DNA of 64,000 nucleotides. Origin: Ectocarpus siliculosus (lineage: Eukaryota > Sar > Phaeophyceae > Ectocarpales > Ectocarpaceae). A program made the position numbers and the translations under genes. Position 1 is the first letter of the stretch; every line of letters starts with the position of its first letter. The stretch lies in contig FN649729.1 in the NCBI GenBank assembly GCA_000310025.1, forward strand, positions 4,409,216 to 4,473,215, written 5' to 3'. This document shows, piece after piece, positions 1-9,899 of the stretch. Below the pieces are notes generated by a model. That model was not told the origin of the DNA and did not search any database. It worked only from the letters and a program-made list of their open reading frames with translations.

Positions 1-765
1 AAGCGCCTCGTAACAGTTTTCAGCGTTGCCTCTGGGTTGTTTTTTTTTCATCATTTTCCTTGCGTGTGGCAACTTTGCCCATTTCGCGTTGTTTGCGGTG
101 TGTTGGTCATCCATCCATTGCGTAAGTTTCTCTGTACGCGTGTCTACCAGACTTAGCCAATCTTGTGTGGTCGTCCGACACGTGCGTGTTTGTCGTTTGA
201 AGCGTCGAGGTCCTTCACTGTTGAATGGGGGCATTCTACGTTTTGCATGGGAGGTTGAACACTTGCGCTGACTGACGAATTGGTGTGGCATGATTTAGTC
301 AGGCATGATATCGCCGTGTACGGGTGTTTATCATTCACAAACACCACTGTCGTTTTCTTCTTGAGTACAACCAGGTGCCTACTGCTGTTTGAGTTCAAGC
401 TGATTAGTGCCTATTCCAGTAGTAATAAGCTTTGGGGACATTGTGGACGCTGATTAGTGTCTACTCCGGTAGTAATAAGCTTTGGGGGCATTGTGGACGC
501 AGCGCACCTGGGTAGCAGTAGTTCACGGTGGGAAGCTGCCGTTGGATATGTATGCATGTCAAAGATATATGATAGATTGGGGTTTCTATCTGCCTGGTTG
601 GCATGTTGGCAGGAGAGAGAGATAGATGGAGAGAGAGAGACGAGACTCGTGTGCGATAATAATACACTGTGTTTACCATCATCAAGGAGGTGAATTGACC
701 AGCCCCCCGAGGCCACGGGGGGAGGATACTGGTCCTAGGCCCTGCCTGACTTCAGGCGTGTCTAC
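1..765. repeat. Left arm of a long inverted repeat
   Basis: The reverse complement of this stretch matches 8905-9899 along most of its length. Window base 1 pairs with about 9899, and the similarity stops after the GTCTAC near 765. Shared landmarks are the AAGCGCCTCGTAAC start, the block around 60-130 (TTTGCGGTGTGTTGGTC), the block around 300-370 and the GGCCCTGCCTGA block near 738. The arms are diverged and differ by indels, and this arm probably continues outside the window. Inside it, a 50-base unit is tandemly duplicated (399-448 and 449-498). No gene is recognised in the arm. Confidence 0.8.
399..498. repeat. 50-bp tandem duplication
   Basis: Two adjacent copies of a 50-base unit start with GCTGATTAGTG and end with TTGTGGAC. 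They differ by a few substitutions. The duplication lies in the left inverted-repeat arm, and I did not see it in the right arm. Confidence 0.8.
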
Positions 766-1512
766 AGTGCTCACAGCACTTGCGCCGTTTACGCCAACCC
801 GTGGATCACACAGAAGGGGTTTCCCCTACCCACCCCTTCTTCGGTACTTCGCCTTCGATTTTTAATGCGAGAAGAGTGCAGCAGCCTCTTCCCTCTGTGT
901 ACACACGAGCTAGCGCTTTCCACCTAGACCAAGAACGGAAGCGAGAGAAAAACTCGTTTAGCAAGAAAATGTCGCTTAAGACGGGATTCGAACCCCTGAC
1001 CCTGACCACTGGATGGAACGGTCGAGAAACCAACTAGAATACCTGAACGACCGGCATTGCAACCGCAAAATCGAGCAATGCCATCTCGCACACTTGAGTG
1101 CGCCTTGGACAGTGTGCACCAACACTTGAAAAACAGACGAACAAATTGGAGAACAGGTCACCCAAAATGCCGAGATGATCATGTAGATTTCGCAACAATG
1201 TAGACTTTCCGAAAAACAAACAAGGGTTAGAACTAGGCTTGATTTGGCGGTTTCTCAAAGGATTCCAGCATCGAAAAAAAAAAGTTAAATTCTTTACCAG
1301 ACAACGTACTCCAACACGCACATGCGTTTCAATAAATAGACGGATTCAAAGTACGACATATCACTCGACGCAAATCAAACTTCGTATGGGAAATACGCAA
1401 GCAGTCGTGATCCCGGTTGTGATGCAGCACGCTACGTACGTGACGTTTGCTCAACAACGTACATGTATCAAATACGTGGCTTATGTACAAAGCACCATCT
1501 ATATGCCCGCCG

Positions 1513-1715
1513 TTGACCCCCTAGGGCAGCCTCCCCAGTGTGTAAGGGGAGAGGCTAGGCCTCTAACCGCCATAGAGGGGGTAGGGAAGACAAGAGAGGA
1601 GAGTATTATTATATGCAGACATCAACCGAGGCCCCCCGGATGTGACAACAAGGGGGAACCATCAACATCTCCAACTATCATATCTGGGCCCCTAGCAGAG
1701 CCCTGTCCGCAAGCA
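1513..1715. repeat. Direct repeat copy 1 (about 200 bp)
   Basis: This block starts near GTTGACCCCCTAGGGCAGCC and runs to GCCCCTAGCAGAGC. It is repeated in the same orientation at about 2262-2468 with scattered substitutions and short indels. It holds short GC-rich palindromes such as CCCCTAGGGC. It abuts a minus-strand reverse-transcriptase fragment, so it may be part of a retroelement terminal or internal repeat. No open frame of note lies within it. Confidence 0.75.
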
Positions 1716-1815
1716 GCGTTCAAAATACCTTGTGGCTCCGCTTGGGTGTGTAGAGGCCGCCCGTGGTAGCGATCGTGAAGATTTCCTGCGCCTCTGCCGA
1801 CAACCGGCACTACCA
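1690..1815 (-). mobile_element. Reverse-transcriptase fragment, Ty3/gypsy-like
   Basis: Read on the minus strand, this short stretch matches the reverse-transcriptase segment at about 5765-5865 on the plus strand. The shared part is the sequence coding for GGLxTPKRVPQG-like residues, the conserved block just before the polymerase active site. Frame breaks and stops surround it. It is a broken relic of the same family as the larger element at 4.9-8.1 kb and cannot encode a protein. Confidence 0.6.
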
Positions 1816-2261
1816 GTACAGTAAAGGAACAGTTTTGTCTCTACGCCTGCATGACACCGCGGACAACGTTGCCTCTCGTTGCACGCCAGGTGGGCTCCCG
1901 CCACTAGAATCCATCCATAGTGTGTTGAGACCATGCAGCTTTAGGAGGGACGGCGCCTTCTAGGATTGCGTCGTGCTCAGTTTTCATTACACCCCGTTTT
2001 AATTTGGACAAAGTAAGTGGCAGTTGCGCCTTTTGTCAACTTCAAGCAGACAAGACGCAACACGCCGCCGCGACTGTCTGCGTAATTCCGAGGCGAAGTT
2101 TACGTGCGTGGAGTGCAACCTCGTACTGTGAACCGTCATAATATAGGAGTGCATGTGCATGTTGGAGTGCGTTTGCTGGTGAAACAATTTTCTGGATCAA
2201 AGTACAGCCCACGGCTGCCCAGTCAACCTCAAGTTTTAAGAATTATGGACAAGAGGGCCAC

Positions 2262-2468
2262 ATGCCCTCCGTTGACCCCCTAGGGCAGCCTCCCCAGGGT
2301 GTGAGGGGGACGCTAGGCCCATAAGCCCTCATCGAAGGGGGTAGAAGGGAAGACAAGAGAAGAGAGCGTATTATGTGCAGACATCAATTGAGGCCCCCCG
2401 GATGGGATAACGAGGGGGTACCATCAAAATATCCAACTATCATGTCTAGTCCCCTAGCAGAGCACTGT
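2262..2468. repeat. Direct repeat copy 2 (about 200 bp)
   Basis: Second copy of the block at 1513-1715, in the same orientation. It shares the CCCCCTAGGGCAGCCTCCCC start, the GAGGCCCCCCGGATG centre and the CCCCTAGCAGAGC end. The reverse-transcriptase fragment that follows copy 1 is not present after this copy. Confidence 0.75.
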
Positions 2469-2967
2469 TTACAGGATGAAGGAATCCCTTTAGACACCAC
2501 TTACACAAACCGAGTTCTAACCCTCCTTGCTCTCCATTCGCTGGTCTGTTTTCAAGGGTTGGTACACACTTTCCACAGTGTACTCAAGTGTGCAACATTG
2601 TACTGCTCGATTTATCGGTTACAGTGGGCTAGAGAACATCTACTCATAGTCAGATCACGAAACCTTCTCCACGACCGCCTCTGTTTGCAAGTGGGCTATT
2701 ATTGCAAACAACACTGATTTCGAATCAGCAGGTCGATTTTTCGGTTGGAGGTCCGAGCCACTTTCTTGCACAAGCTCAAAGGTGTGATAGTGTAGCGTGG
2801 GACGTTTCGCATTTGTGTCGCTCAGTATATAATGCTGTATACACCGGCGGTGGCTGCTTTCAACCCACTCTTCCGTCTCCAGAACCGTTCTCTAGTTGTA
2901 CCGCATTTTCAATTCCGCTGCATATCAACCTACGTTTTCAAAAGGGGGTGCATCATGCTGGTACAGA

Positions 2968-4112
2968 GGGGGACCCGGTATAGTGCAGGTTGGACACATA
3001 CACGACGACCAACACAACAATCAAGGAGGGAATCATAGCGTGGAAGAGAGCAAGAGCTTCGAGCCAGATGACCTTCACCACAACAAACGACGCAGGGTCA
3101 GGACAGAGATGGTGGTGACAGCAAAGGGAGGATGATGATGGTGAAAGCACTCCAAAAGGAACTAGAGTTCAAGGTAGCAGCCTTGGTAGACGCGTGCAGC
3201 TTTCTTCTGTTGCTACCGTTTCCGTCCTTCATTCGGAGAATAGCTTAGTCTCGCCCATGCCGTCCCCTCACTGGGTTCCCGTTAATGGCATTTAGAATGT
3301 GTCTTGTGTTTTTAACCGCACGGAGACTGCGTCTTTTCATTGGTCAGCCGGTTAGCGCGGTCGATGCTAGTAATAAAGACCCACACACACGGACAGCGGA
3401 CAAAAGCAACACAGAAACGAGGGTACACGTGCTGCTGCAGACCCGAAGAGCTCTACGCAGAGGCGCACCATGCCTTGCGCGGACAGTGATCGGGCGATGA
3501 TAGCAGCGCATTCCTCTAAGCGGGTGCGCCAGGCAATGAGGGATTTTCGCGTAGTACGGGCGGGGGGTCAGCCGTAGAAAGTAGTGGTTGTTTGTTTTCT
3601 TGCGGTGCCCTCACTTCCTGTCGTGTTTCTTTAGTTTTTGTCTATTTTTTCTTGCAACATCGAGGGCAACGAGGACTGAGTCTAGCTTCGTTAACTATGT
3701 ATCAACCTAGAAGGGTTGGTTGGGTTGGTTCGCGCGACAACACTCAGGGTGTGCAGTACAGAACGAGTGCTGAGGCAGGAAAATGACGGTGGAACATGCA
3801 AGTAATTTTTCTACAACATCTCTGTGTGTGCGACAGGGGGGAACCACAACGCGTCGTGAAACAGTCTGCTCACGCTAGGACAGGGCCCAGTACTACTGCA
3901 ATTCGATCAATTTCGTACCCAGTTAGCCCCGCTAAGTGTGAGCGCCACACCATGAAGTCAAACATCTCCTCACCTGCACTATTGAGGGATATTCGAAACC
4001 TCAATAGTGCCGAACCTTCACTCTTGAGGCACTCTTCGGAGTAGTGCAGGTGCCCGCCCGCTATAGTGCAGGAAAAACTTCTGGACACACCCCTGCACTA
4101 TACTGGGCCCCC
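2968..4112. mobile_element. TIR-bounded non-autonomous element, copy A
   Basis: The left end (2968-2989, GGGGGACCCGGTATAGTGCAGG) is an almost exact inverted copy of the right end (4092-4112, CCTGCACTATACTGGG followed by CCCCC), with one indel and one mismatch. Further TAGTGCAGG-type motifs in both orientations lie inside the right end (about 3970-4075). The interior matches element B at 17142-18202 in the same orientation, including the block around 3285-3480. No transposase frame is present, so the element would have to be mobilised in trans. Ends of the form CACTA/TAGTG with subterminal repeats recall CACTA (En/Spm) elements, but the outermost bases are G/C runs, so the superfamily is not settled. 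I could not identify a clear target-site duplication. Confidence 0.6.
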
Positions 4113-5429
4113 CTCGGTATCCGGACCCAGCAGCGTAGTTGTGCCTGGGAATCAAGAGCAGCCTTTGCTGAAGCCTGGCAGTAGGATGGCATGCTTTGGT
4201 ATTGGCGATGCACCTGTTTTGGGCGTTGGTCTACGGTCACCGCCTGCCGTCTGCTGGGAACCCAACGGTCGACTTGGAGATGATTCTTTCAGGGCTTGGT
4301 GCAATGCGAGCAAGTTCTGCATGAAGTTTTTTTAGAGGTATTTTTTTGGAGGCGCTACGAACATCTCTGGCCGAAAGGGTCATGCTTCTCTGCGGGCATT
4401 TAGCGCGTGGTCGTGATCGAGCAAGGTGATGCCTTAACTTTTTGTGCGAGAGTTTATCGCGTGTTCATGATCGAGCATGGAAATTGCCTTACCCTTGTCT
4501 ACGAGCGTTTTTTGCGTGATCTCGATGATGGGGGCTTCCACGTTGTATGGAAGGGGCTTACGTGCACGACGATGTGCGGGGCTAGCATTTGCTTGAGACC
4601 ACATCGGAATCCAACTGGTTGGATCCTGTAGGTGTTTCGCATGTTCTGAGTGATTTGTTCTTGTAGAAGGACGCTTCGATTTGGCGAATTGGACAGATGT
4701 AGTATGGGAATTTTATCGGGATTGATGTACCGTCCGTGGATGTCCTAATATCTTTCGCACCGATTGATGCTGATGTGTTTCAGGATTGGACTGTTGGTTC
4801 GAGAGACACCAGCGATGACACAGCCGTATCTCTAGCACGGGTTTGGCGTGATACGGCGCACTTCCTACATATTACATTCAGACTTAGCGCTTATCCTACT
4901 ATGATTGATAGTACACTTCATCGTTCGGAGTGTTGCTGCTTGGTCTTGGCATGCCTTGCTGTGCCGGGGTACGTTTTCTATCAATGCTGATTGATTATAG
5001 ATCATTCTTGACGCCAAGTCGGACATGCCATACCTTTGTTGGTGTTTTGGCAGCTAGCGAAAAATCAGACGCTGAAAGCATTGGGTATCGATGTGTACGA
5101 GAGCTTGGGGGCCTGTGCGCGTTCGTCGCTAGCGTCGCAGGTGTTGAGAACTCGGTGTACGAACACTGCCGCCGAGTTACGATTTGCCGTTGATACTCTG
5201 CAGCAGCCCAAAGGCCGGGAGCAAGGCGAGCGGGATCCAGCGGTGGAGCGTTTAGTGGCGCGAAGCCCAGATATGGACATGAGCCCTGAAGAGGAGACGT
5301 CGGCGCGGTCTGCATCGTTGGACAGGGCTGTCTCGTCTTGGCTGCAGCTGGCTTTGGAGGAACCGCACGTGCGACGTCTGCGAGGCATCATGAGCGAGTG
5401 ATGAATGTGTTCCAGTGTGGTTTTCGCCA

Positions 5430-6240
5430 CGGCGACCCTCCCGCGAACGTCAAGCCTCAACGGGTCACCCTCAAGCCCGGAGAGCGGCCGGTTAAAGCAG
5501 GACCGCGTGTGTAGAACCCGATCAAGACCGCGTGGTTGGTGGTGTGCATGGTGTCGCTGGTCGCGTTGGGTTTGGTGTTCCTCAACATGCAGGCCGTGTG
5601 GGCCAGCGCCGCGATGGCGACTCCGAAGAAACGGGGATACCGACTGGTGAATGACTTTCGTGCGGCCAACAAGCAAGTAGAGAAGGCGTGTGGTGTCATG
5701 CCTAACCCTGGAGCTAGTATGTCTCAGCTCAGTGCGGCCAGATTCTATGGGAGTTTGGGTCCTCTTGTAGTGCCGGTTGTCGGCAGAGGCGCAGAAAATC
5801 TTCACAATCACTATGCCGGGCGGCCTATGCACTCCCAAGCGGGTGCCGCAAGGTATTTCAAAGCTTACGTCGTATTTCCAAGCCACCCTTTCGCGCATCC
5901 TGGGGGCTGAATTGCTTCATCTGGGTAGACGATGCCGTGTATAGGGGGATGGATGAAGACGACTTGCTTGACACCCTCGGACTTATTCTTGCACGTTTGG
6001 AGGGTGCTGACCTTTACGTGGCCGCCAATTAGTGGGCATTCTTTGAGACCTGCATCACTTGGTGCGGGAAAGTGTACTCTCAGGGTAAGGCTGGGCATGA
6101 TCCCCAGCGGCTCAGTGGTCCGACTACAATGCAGCGTCCTGAGACGGCTGGCCAGCTGATGCAGTTCCTACAGGCGACCAACTGGCTGCGCACGTCTATA
6201 CCGTGGATGGCGGAGATTGTGTGGTCGTTTCGCGTTTTCG
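5430..6240 (+). pseudogene. Reverse transcriptase domain of the gypsy relic
   Basis: Read across at least three frames. The fingers block KRGYRLVNDFRAANKQVEKA lies at about 5628-5690 and the TPKRVPQG block at about 5838. The catalytic box reads WVDDAVYRG near 5918, with WVDD in place of the usual YVDD/FVDD. It is followed by DDLLDTLGLILARLEGADL and a connection segment ending TIPW-like (SIPWM, about 6195). An in-frame stop follows the PRV near 5510 and another follows YVAAN near 6030. The protein cannot be made intact. Confidence 0.75.
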
Positions 6241-6269
6241 TGGAACAGCATGTAGTCGGTGCCCAGAAC

Positions 6270-6870
6270 AGGACGGAGCGCGTTACTGAGAATCGCGCAA
6301 TCGCTGTGGATGCGTGGACGGCCATGCTGAACGAAGCGTGGACTTGCCGCGCAAGACCTGGCTGTCCTCGCTGTTGCCTTTTCTCGCCCTCGCCAAGGTT
6401 GCGCCGTGCTCATGCCCGATGCGTCCGATTAACAATGGGGGGGCTTTCTCACCGAAGTTCCCCGAAATCAGCTAGACCGTGGCGTTCCTGTGAAGGATAT
6501 GGCTCATGAGCCGATGGGGTTTGTGAGCGGCACATTCAAGAGGGCGCAGCAGCGGCGGGCCACGGTGGACAAGGAAGGGTACGCGATCGTGAGTACGTAC
6601 AAGCGGTTGGAGTATTTGCCTTGGGATGTCGTGCATATCTTCACAGACCACCGTAATCTCGCGTACATTTTACCCCGGAGGCTTGCGTGTCTTTCCGTAG
6701 CAAAAAACACGGCTCAGCGCCTCGACCAGTGGAAAGCTGTCTTGGGCAAGCACAACTCCACCATCAGGCACATTTTGGGTGAGCGGTATTACTGGGGAGA
6801 CCTTCTGTCACGTAGGGTTTCTATGCCGTCGGTAGGTTTGTGCTACCGCGGTTTACCCCCCCATCGAACC
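6270..6870 (+). pseudogene. RNase H domain of the gypsy relic
   Basis: The best-preserved part of the element. It contains QLDRGVPVKDMAHEPMGFVS (after a frame change near 6490), the block RATVDKEGYAIVSTYKRLEY (about 6555-6615) and the catalytic-type FTDHRNLAYIL (about 6637-6670), followed by RLDQWKAVLG and ILGERYYWGDLLSR. This order and spacing are those of Ty3/gypsy RNase H. The frame is open from 6490 to 6873, but the upstream domain is out of frame with it. Confidence 0.75.
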
Positions 6871-7080
6871 TGATGCCACTATGCCGTCCAAGCAAGCCGT
6901 ACGTGATGCACAACGTGCAGCGCGGAGTAAGCTCGGTGCGCTTGCCAGACCTGCCATGTTATTTTCGACGACGGCGGAGACGGCCACGCTGGATAGTGTG
7001 CGGGATGTTTTCGGGTGGGAATGAACGGACGCTACGTGCTTTGGATTCCAGATCAAGCGAGTGTTTTGCAGGTGTGACTT

Positions 7081-8123
7081 GTGGTTTGTGCACACATGAA
7101 AGAAGCTGCACATCGCGGCACTTTCGCAACCTTGCAGCGGCTGTCCGAGCGAGTACTGTTGCCGGTTAATGATGAAAGAGCACGTCACCGACTTTGCGAT
7201 GTCTGCATTGCATGGATTCCACGGAAGGAGAATAGCTGCCTCGCCCGCTTGGGAAAGCCGTCAACGGCACCCGTCCTGGCGAAGTTGTTCATTTGGACCA
7301 TCTCTACTTGGGAGCGAACGGCCCGCTGTGGGAAGATGGCTTGGACGAGGAGGGAGGGTTCGAGTACATTTTGGTCATGATGGACGACATGTCAAACTGG
7401 GTTTGGCTGGAGTCCACAGGGGCATGCACAGCCCGTCTGACTGCGCAGCATCTCCTGACGTGGTGTAAGTAAGATCTTGGGTGCACCGGAACTTTGGGCG
7501 CCGATCGGAAGGTGGACTTCCTGGACGAGAAGGCTTTGCGGCTGAAGGTGAGCGTGTCGTCGAGACCCAACGTCAACTGTCCAAGGAAAATCTCGACAAA
7601 GTTCAGCCGAGTCGGAGTAACCACCGAGCGCCTGCGCGTGTTGGGACTCTACCTGACTTCGTGGTGGGGGACTACGTGCTGGTGGCGCGCGTTAGCCGGC
7701 GTGGGTCGACACTGAAACTTCTCATGACCTGGAAGGGTCCGTGGAGGAATGTTGCCGCCGGGGGACCGCATGTATACGAAGTCCAGAACATCGTGTGAGG
7801 TGAAGCTTGGGATGTCCACGTCGTGCGCTTGCGATTCTACGCCGATGCCGCTCTAGAAATCACGGCCGAGTTGAGGGAGGTTTTCCAGCATGCTTTCACA
7901 AATGGGGAGTTCGAGATAGAGGCGATCGTGGATGTTGTCTGTGGCGGAAGACGGGCTTGACTTTGATGTGGAGGAAGAATTCGACAAGCAAGAGAACACC
8001 TGGGAAGAGCTGTCAAAGGTCTGGGATGCCGGACCGCCGTTTGTCGAACCCGAGATGCTGCAGCTGGGTCTGCCCAAAAAGGTTCGGGCTCAGTTGAAGC
8101 AACATACGGAATTTTCCTTGTAA
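7081..8123 (+). pseudogene. Integrase and chromodomain-like tail of the gypsy relic
   Basis: The zinc-finger remnant (AAHRGTFATLQRL, then CDVC near 7200) precedes the core frame EVVHLDHLYLGANGP (about 7283), which runs to a stop near 7471. Two catalytic aspartates can be placed, in LDHL and MMDDMS. The next recognisable block is already the C-terminal DNA-binding part (DFVVGDYVLVARV, about 7653; LLMTWKGPWRN, about 7720). The segment with the catalytic glutamate is therefore deleted or unrecognisable. The tail has an EFEIEAIVDV and a TWEEL block like a divergent chromodomain. It ends at TAA 8121-8123. Confidence 0.7.
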
Positions 8124-8904
8124 TATATCAGTCTGAGTTGAGCGAGGGCCGTCTTGTTTGCGTATTGATGGCATTTCTTGACTGACTTCCTTCGTATTTG
8201 GGTTTCATTTGTTTGAGTTCAGGGAGGAGTATCTTGTTAAATCTTGATGGCATTTTCTCGCTGGTTACTTCATGTGCATTCTTCAGCATGCCCAGCATTG
8301 GTTTGGCTGTGGCGTGCCTGACGCTTGCATGTGTGTGCTGGTAGGTCATTGTTAGCCCTGCGCCTGACCCCCCTTTTAGGTGTATGCGCATGGTCAGGTT
8401 TTGGTCTAAACGTCACAAAAAAAGGTTTCCGTTTTTGCGGCCAAAACGCCAGGTTTTGCTTTTACTTGATATTAAACCGCGGGAGGGAATCCCGGAATAC
8501 TCGATGCCACGAACGAGCTGGCTCTTGCGGTTAAGTACACACCTGAACAGGACATATCTACAGATTCATCGGATAGTTTTTCAAACGGCGGGTTCAAACC
8601 CATCAAACTTTCTAAAAACAAGTGATTTTCGGCCTTTTCCACCACGAACGGGTGCAACTTACATGCAAATGGCGTGTAGTTTCGCAGTAGCGGAATCACA
8701 ACAACCCCCGGCAGCGTCACGTGCCCACTGTTGACTGCAGACTATGTAGATGAGACCTGTCCTGCTGCCCCATCCACAACGGGGGGATGTGGAATGACGC
8801 TGATTGGCACGGGTGCCACGGCGGGGGCGTGTGACGAACACTGGAGGAAGTGGTAAGAGCGACGAAGCAGCATTGCTGGATCCTGTCTAAAGCAACAGGA
8901 GCAC
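8124..8904. other. Non-coding stretch between gypsy relic and right inverted-repeat arm
   Basis: No gene is recognised. The stretch follows the retroelement stop codon and could include remains of a 3' LTR or untranslated region. I see no matching copy upstream of the element that would define an LTR pair. Confidence 0.5.
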
Positions 8905-9029
8905 GTAGACACACCTGAAATCAGGCAGGGCCTAGGACCAGAATCCTCCCCCCGTGACCTCGGGGGGCTAGTCGATTCACCACCTTGGTGAAGTTAAACA
9001 GAGTGTATTATTTCATACGCGTCTTTCTT

Positions 9030-9030
<1 letters not shown>

Positions 9031-9089
<59 letters not shown>
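9031..9089. repeat. CT microsatellite
   Basis: Almost pure CT dinucleotide run of about 58 bases in the right inverted-repeat arm. The left arm has only a short GA-rich tract at the matching place (about 610-645), so the run expanded or contracted after the arms separated. Confidence 0.95.
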
Positions 9090-9093
<4 letters not shown>

Positions 9094-9587
9094 TATCTCT
9101 CTCCTGCCAACATGGCAACCAGACACATAGAAAACTAATCTACCATATATATAGGAGATATATCCAAAGGGCGGCTTCCAATCGTGAACTACTGCTACCA
9201 GGTAGGCTGCGTCCTCAATACCCCCAAGGCATTTTCCGTAAGGATGCGAGAGAACGCACGGGGGTGCGATCAATTTTCCAAGCGAAATTTCTCCATAACC
9301 AGGAGGATATTAGCGCCAACTGATACCTCTCTGGAATGCTCTCGATGAGATATGTCCAAAACCACCTTTTTGGACAGTGGTACCCTCCTGGTTATACTCA
9401 AGAAAAACGACAACGGTGTTTGTGAATGATAAACACCCACCCATACACGGCGATATCATCCCGGACTAGTGCCACTCTCATACAAAGCGCAGGATTCCCA
9501 CATTCAACAGTGACAACCGAGCACGCGACGCTACAAATGACTACAAAACGCAAATAGCGCACGACCAAACTAACTTGGCCAAGGCCG

Positions 9588-9887
9588 CGCTCGCAAAAGA
9601 AGAAAACTTACGCAGTGGATGGACGACCAACACACCGCAAACAACGTGAAACGGGTATGTGTGCCACACGCAGGGAAAATGACGAAATAATCAACAAACG
9701 CCGAACCAACGTTGAAAACCTTTACGCTGAAAACCGTCGCTCGCAAAAGAAGAAAACTTACGCAGTGGATGGACGACCAACACACCGCAAACAACGTGAA
9801 ACGGGTATGTGTGCCACACGCAGGGAAAATGACGAAATAATCAACAAACGCCGAACCAACGTTGAAAACCTTTACGCTGAAAACCGT
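9588..9887. repeat. 150-bp tandem duplication
   Basis: Two adjacent near-identical 150-base units (9588-9737 and 9738-9887), each starting CGCTCGCAAAAGAAG and ending GCTGAAAACCGT. The unit length is a multiple of three, so a plus-strand frame of about 99 codons (9615-9914) reads through both copies. Its peptide is basic and I do not recognise it. The left inverted-repeat arm shows one copy of the unit before the window ends. Identity between the copies suggests a recent duplication. Confidence 0.95.
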
Positions 9888-9899
9888 TACGAGGCGCTT

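Larger units (their letters stand above)
4910..8123 (+). pseudogene. Decayed chromodomain Ty3/gypsy retrotransposon polyprotein
   Basis: A plus-strand pol region broken by stops and frameshifts. In order, with approximate positions: protease C-terminal-like block (4930-4995, LLGLGMP); linker with PPANVKPQRVTLKPGERP (about 5430); reverse transcriptase with KRGYRLVNDFRAANKQ (about 5625), TPKRVPQGIS (about 5838) and a WVDD active-site box (about 5918); RNase H with DKEGYAIVS and FTDHRNLAYIL (6570-6670); zinc-binding HHCC remnant ending CDVC (about 7095-7210); integrase core with LDHLYLG and MMDDMSNWVWL (7285-7420); integrase C-terminus with GDYVLVARVSRRG (about 7660); and a chromodomain-like tail ending TWEEL (7890-8020). 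Domain order RT-RH-IN-chromodomain fits Ty3/gypsy chromoviruses. The part of the integrase that should hold the third catalytic acid is missing. No gag and no flanking LTR pair is recognised. Confidence 0.8.
8905..9899. repeat. Right arm of the long inverted repeat
   Basis: Inverted copy of 1-765. Pairing runs from GTAGACACACCTG (8905, matching the left arm near 765) to GAGGCGCTT (9899, matching window base 1). This arm is longer than the left because it contains a long CT microsatellite, extra sequence around 9230-9380 and a 150-base tandem duplication. The arms enclose about 8.1 kb that includes the gypsy relic and TIR element A. Confidence 0.8.

Noticed and set aside
968-1035. Possible minus-strand tRNA with GGGGTTCGAATCCCG arm
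   Set aside because: Only the T arm is convincing. No acceptor stem pairs and no anticodon stem with a seven-base loop can be drawn.
9588-9887. CRISPR-like array
   Set aside because: It is a two-unit tandem duplication with no spacers, in eukaryotic DNA.
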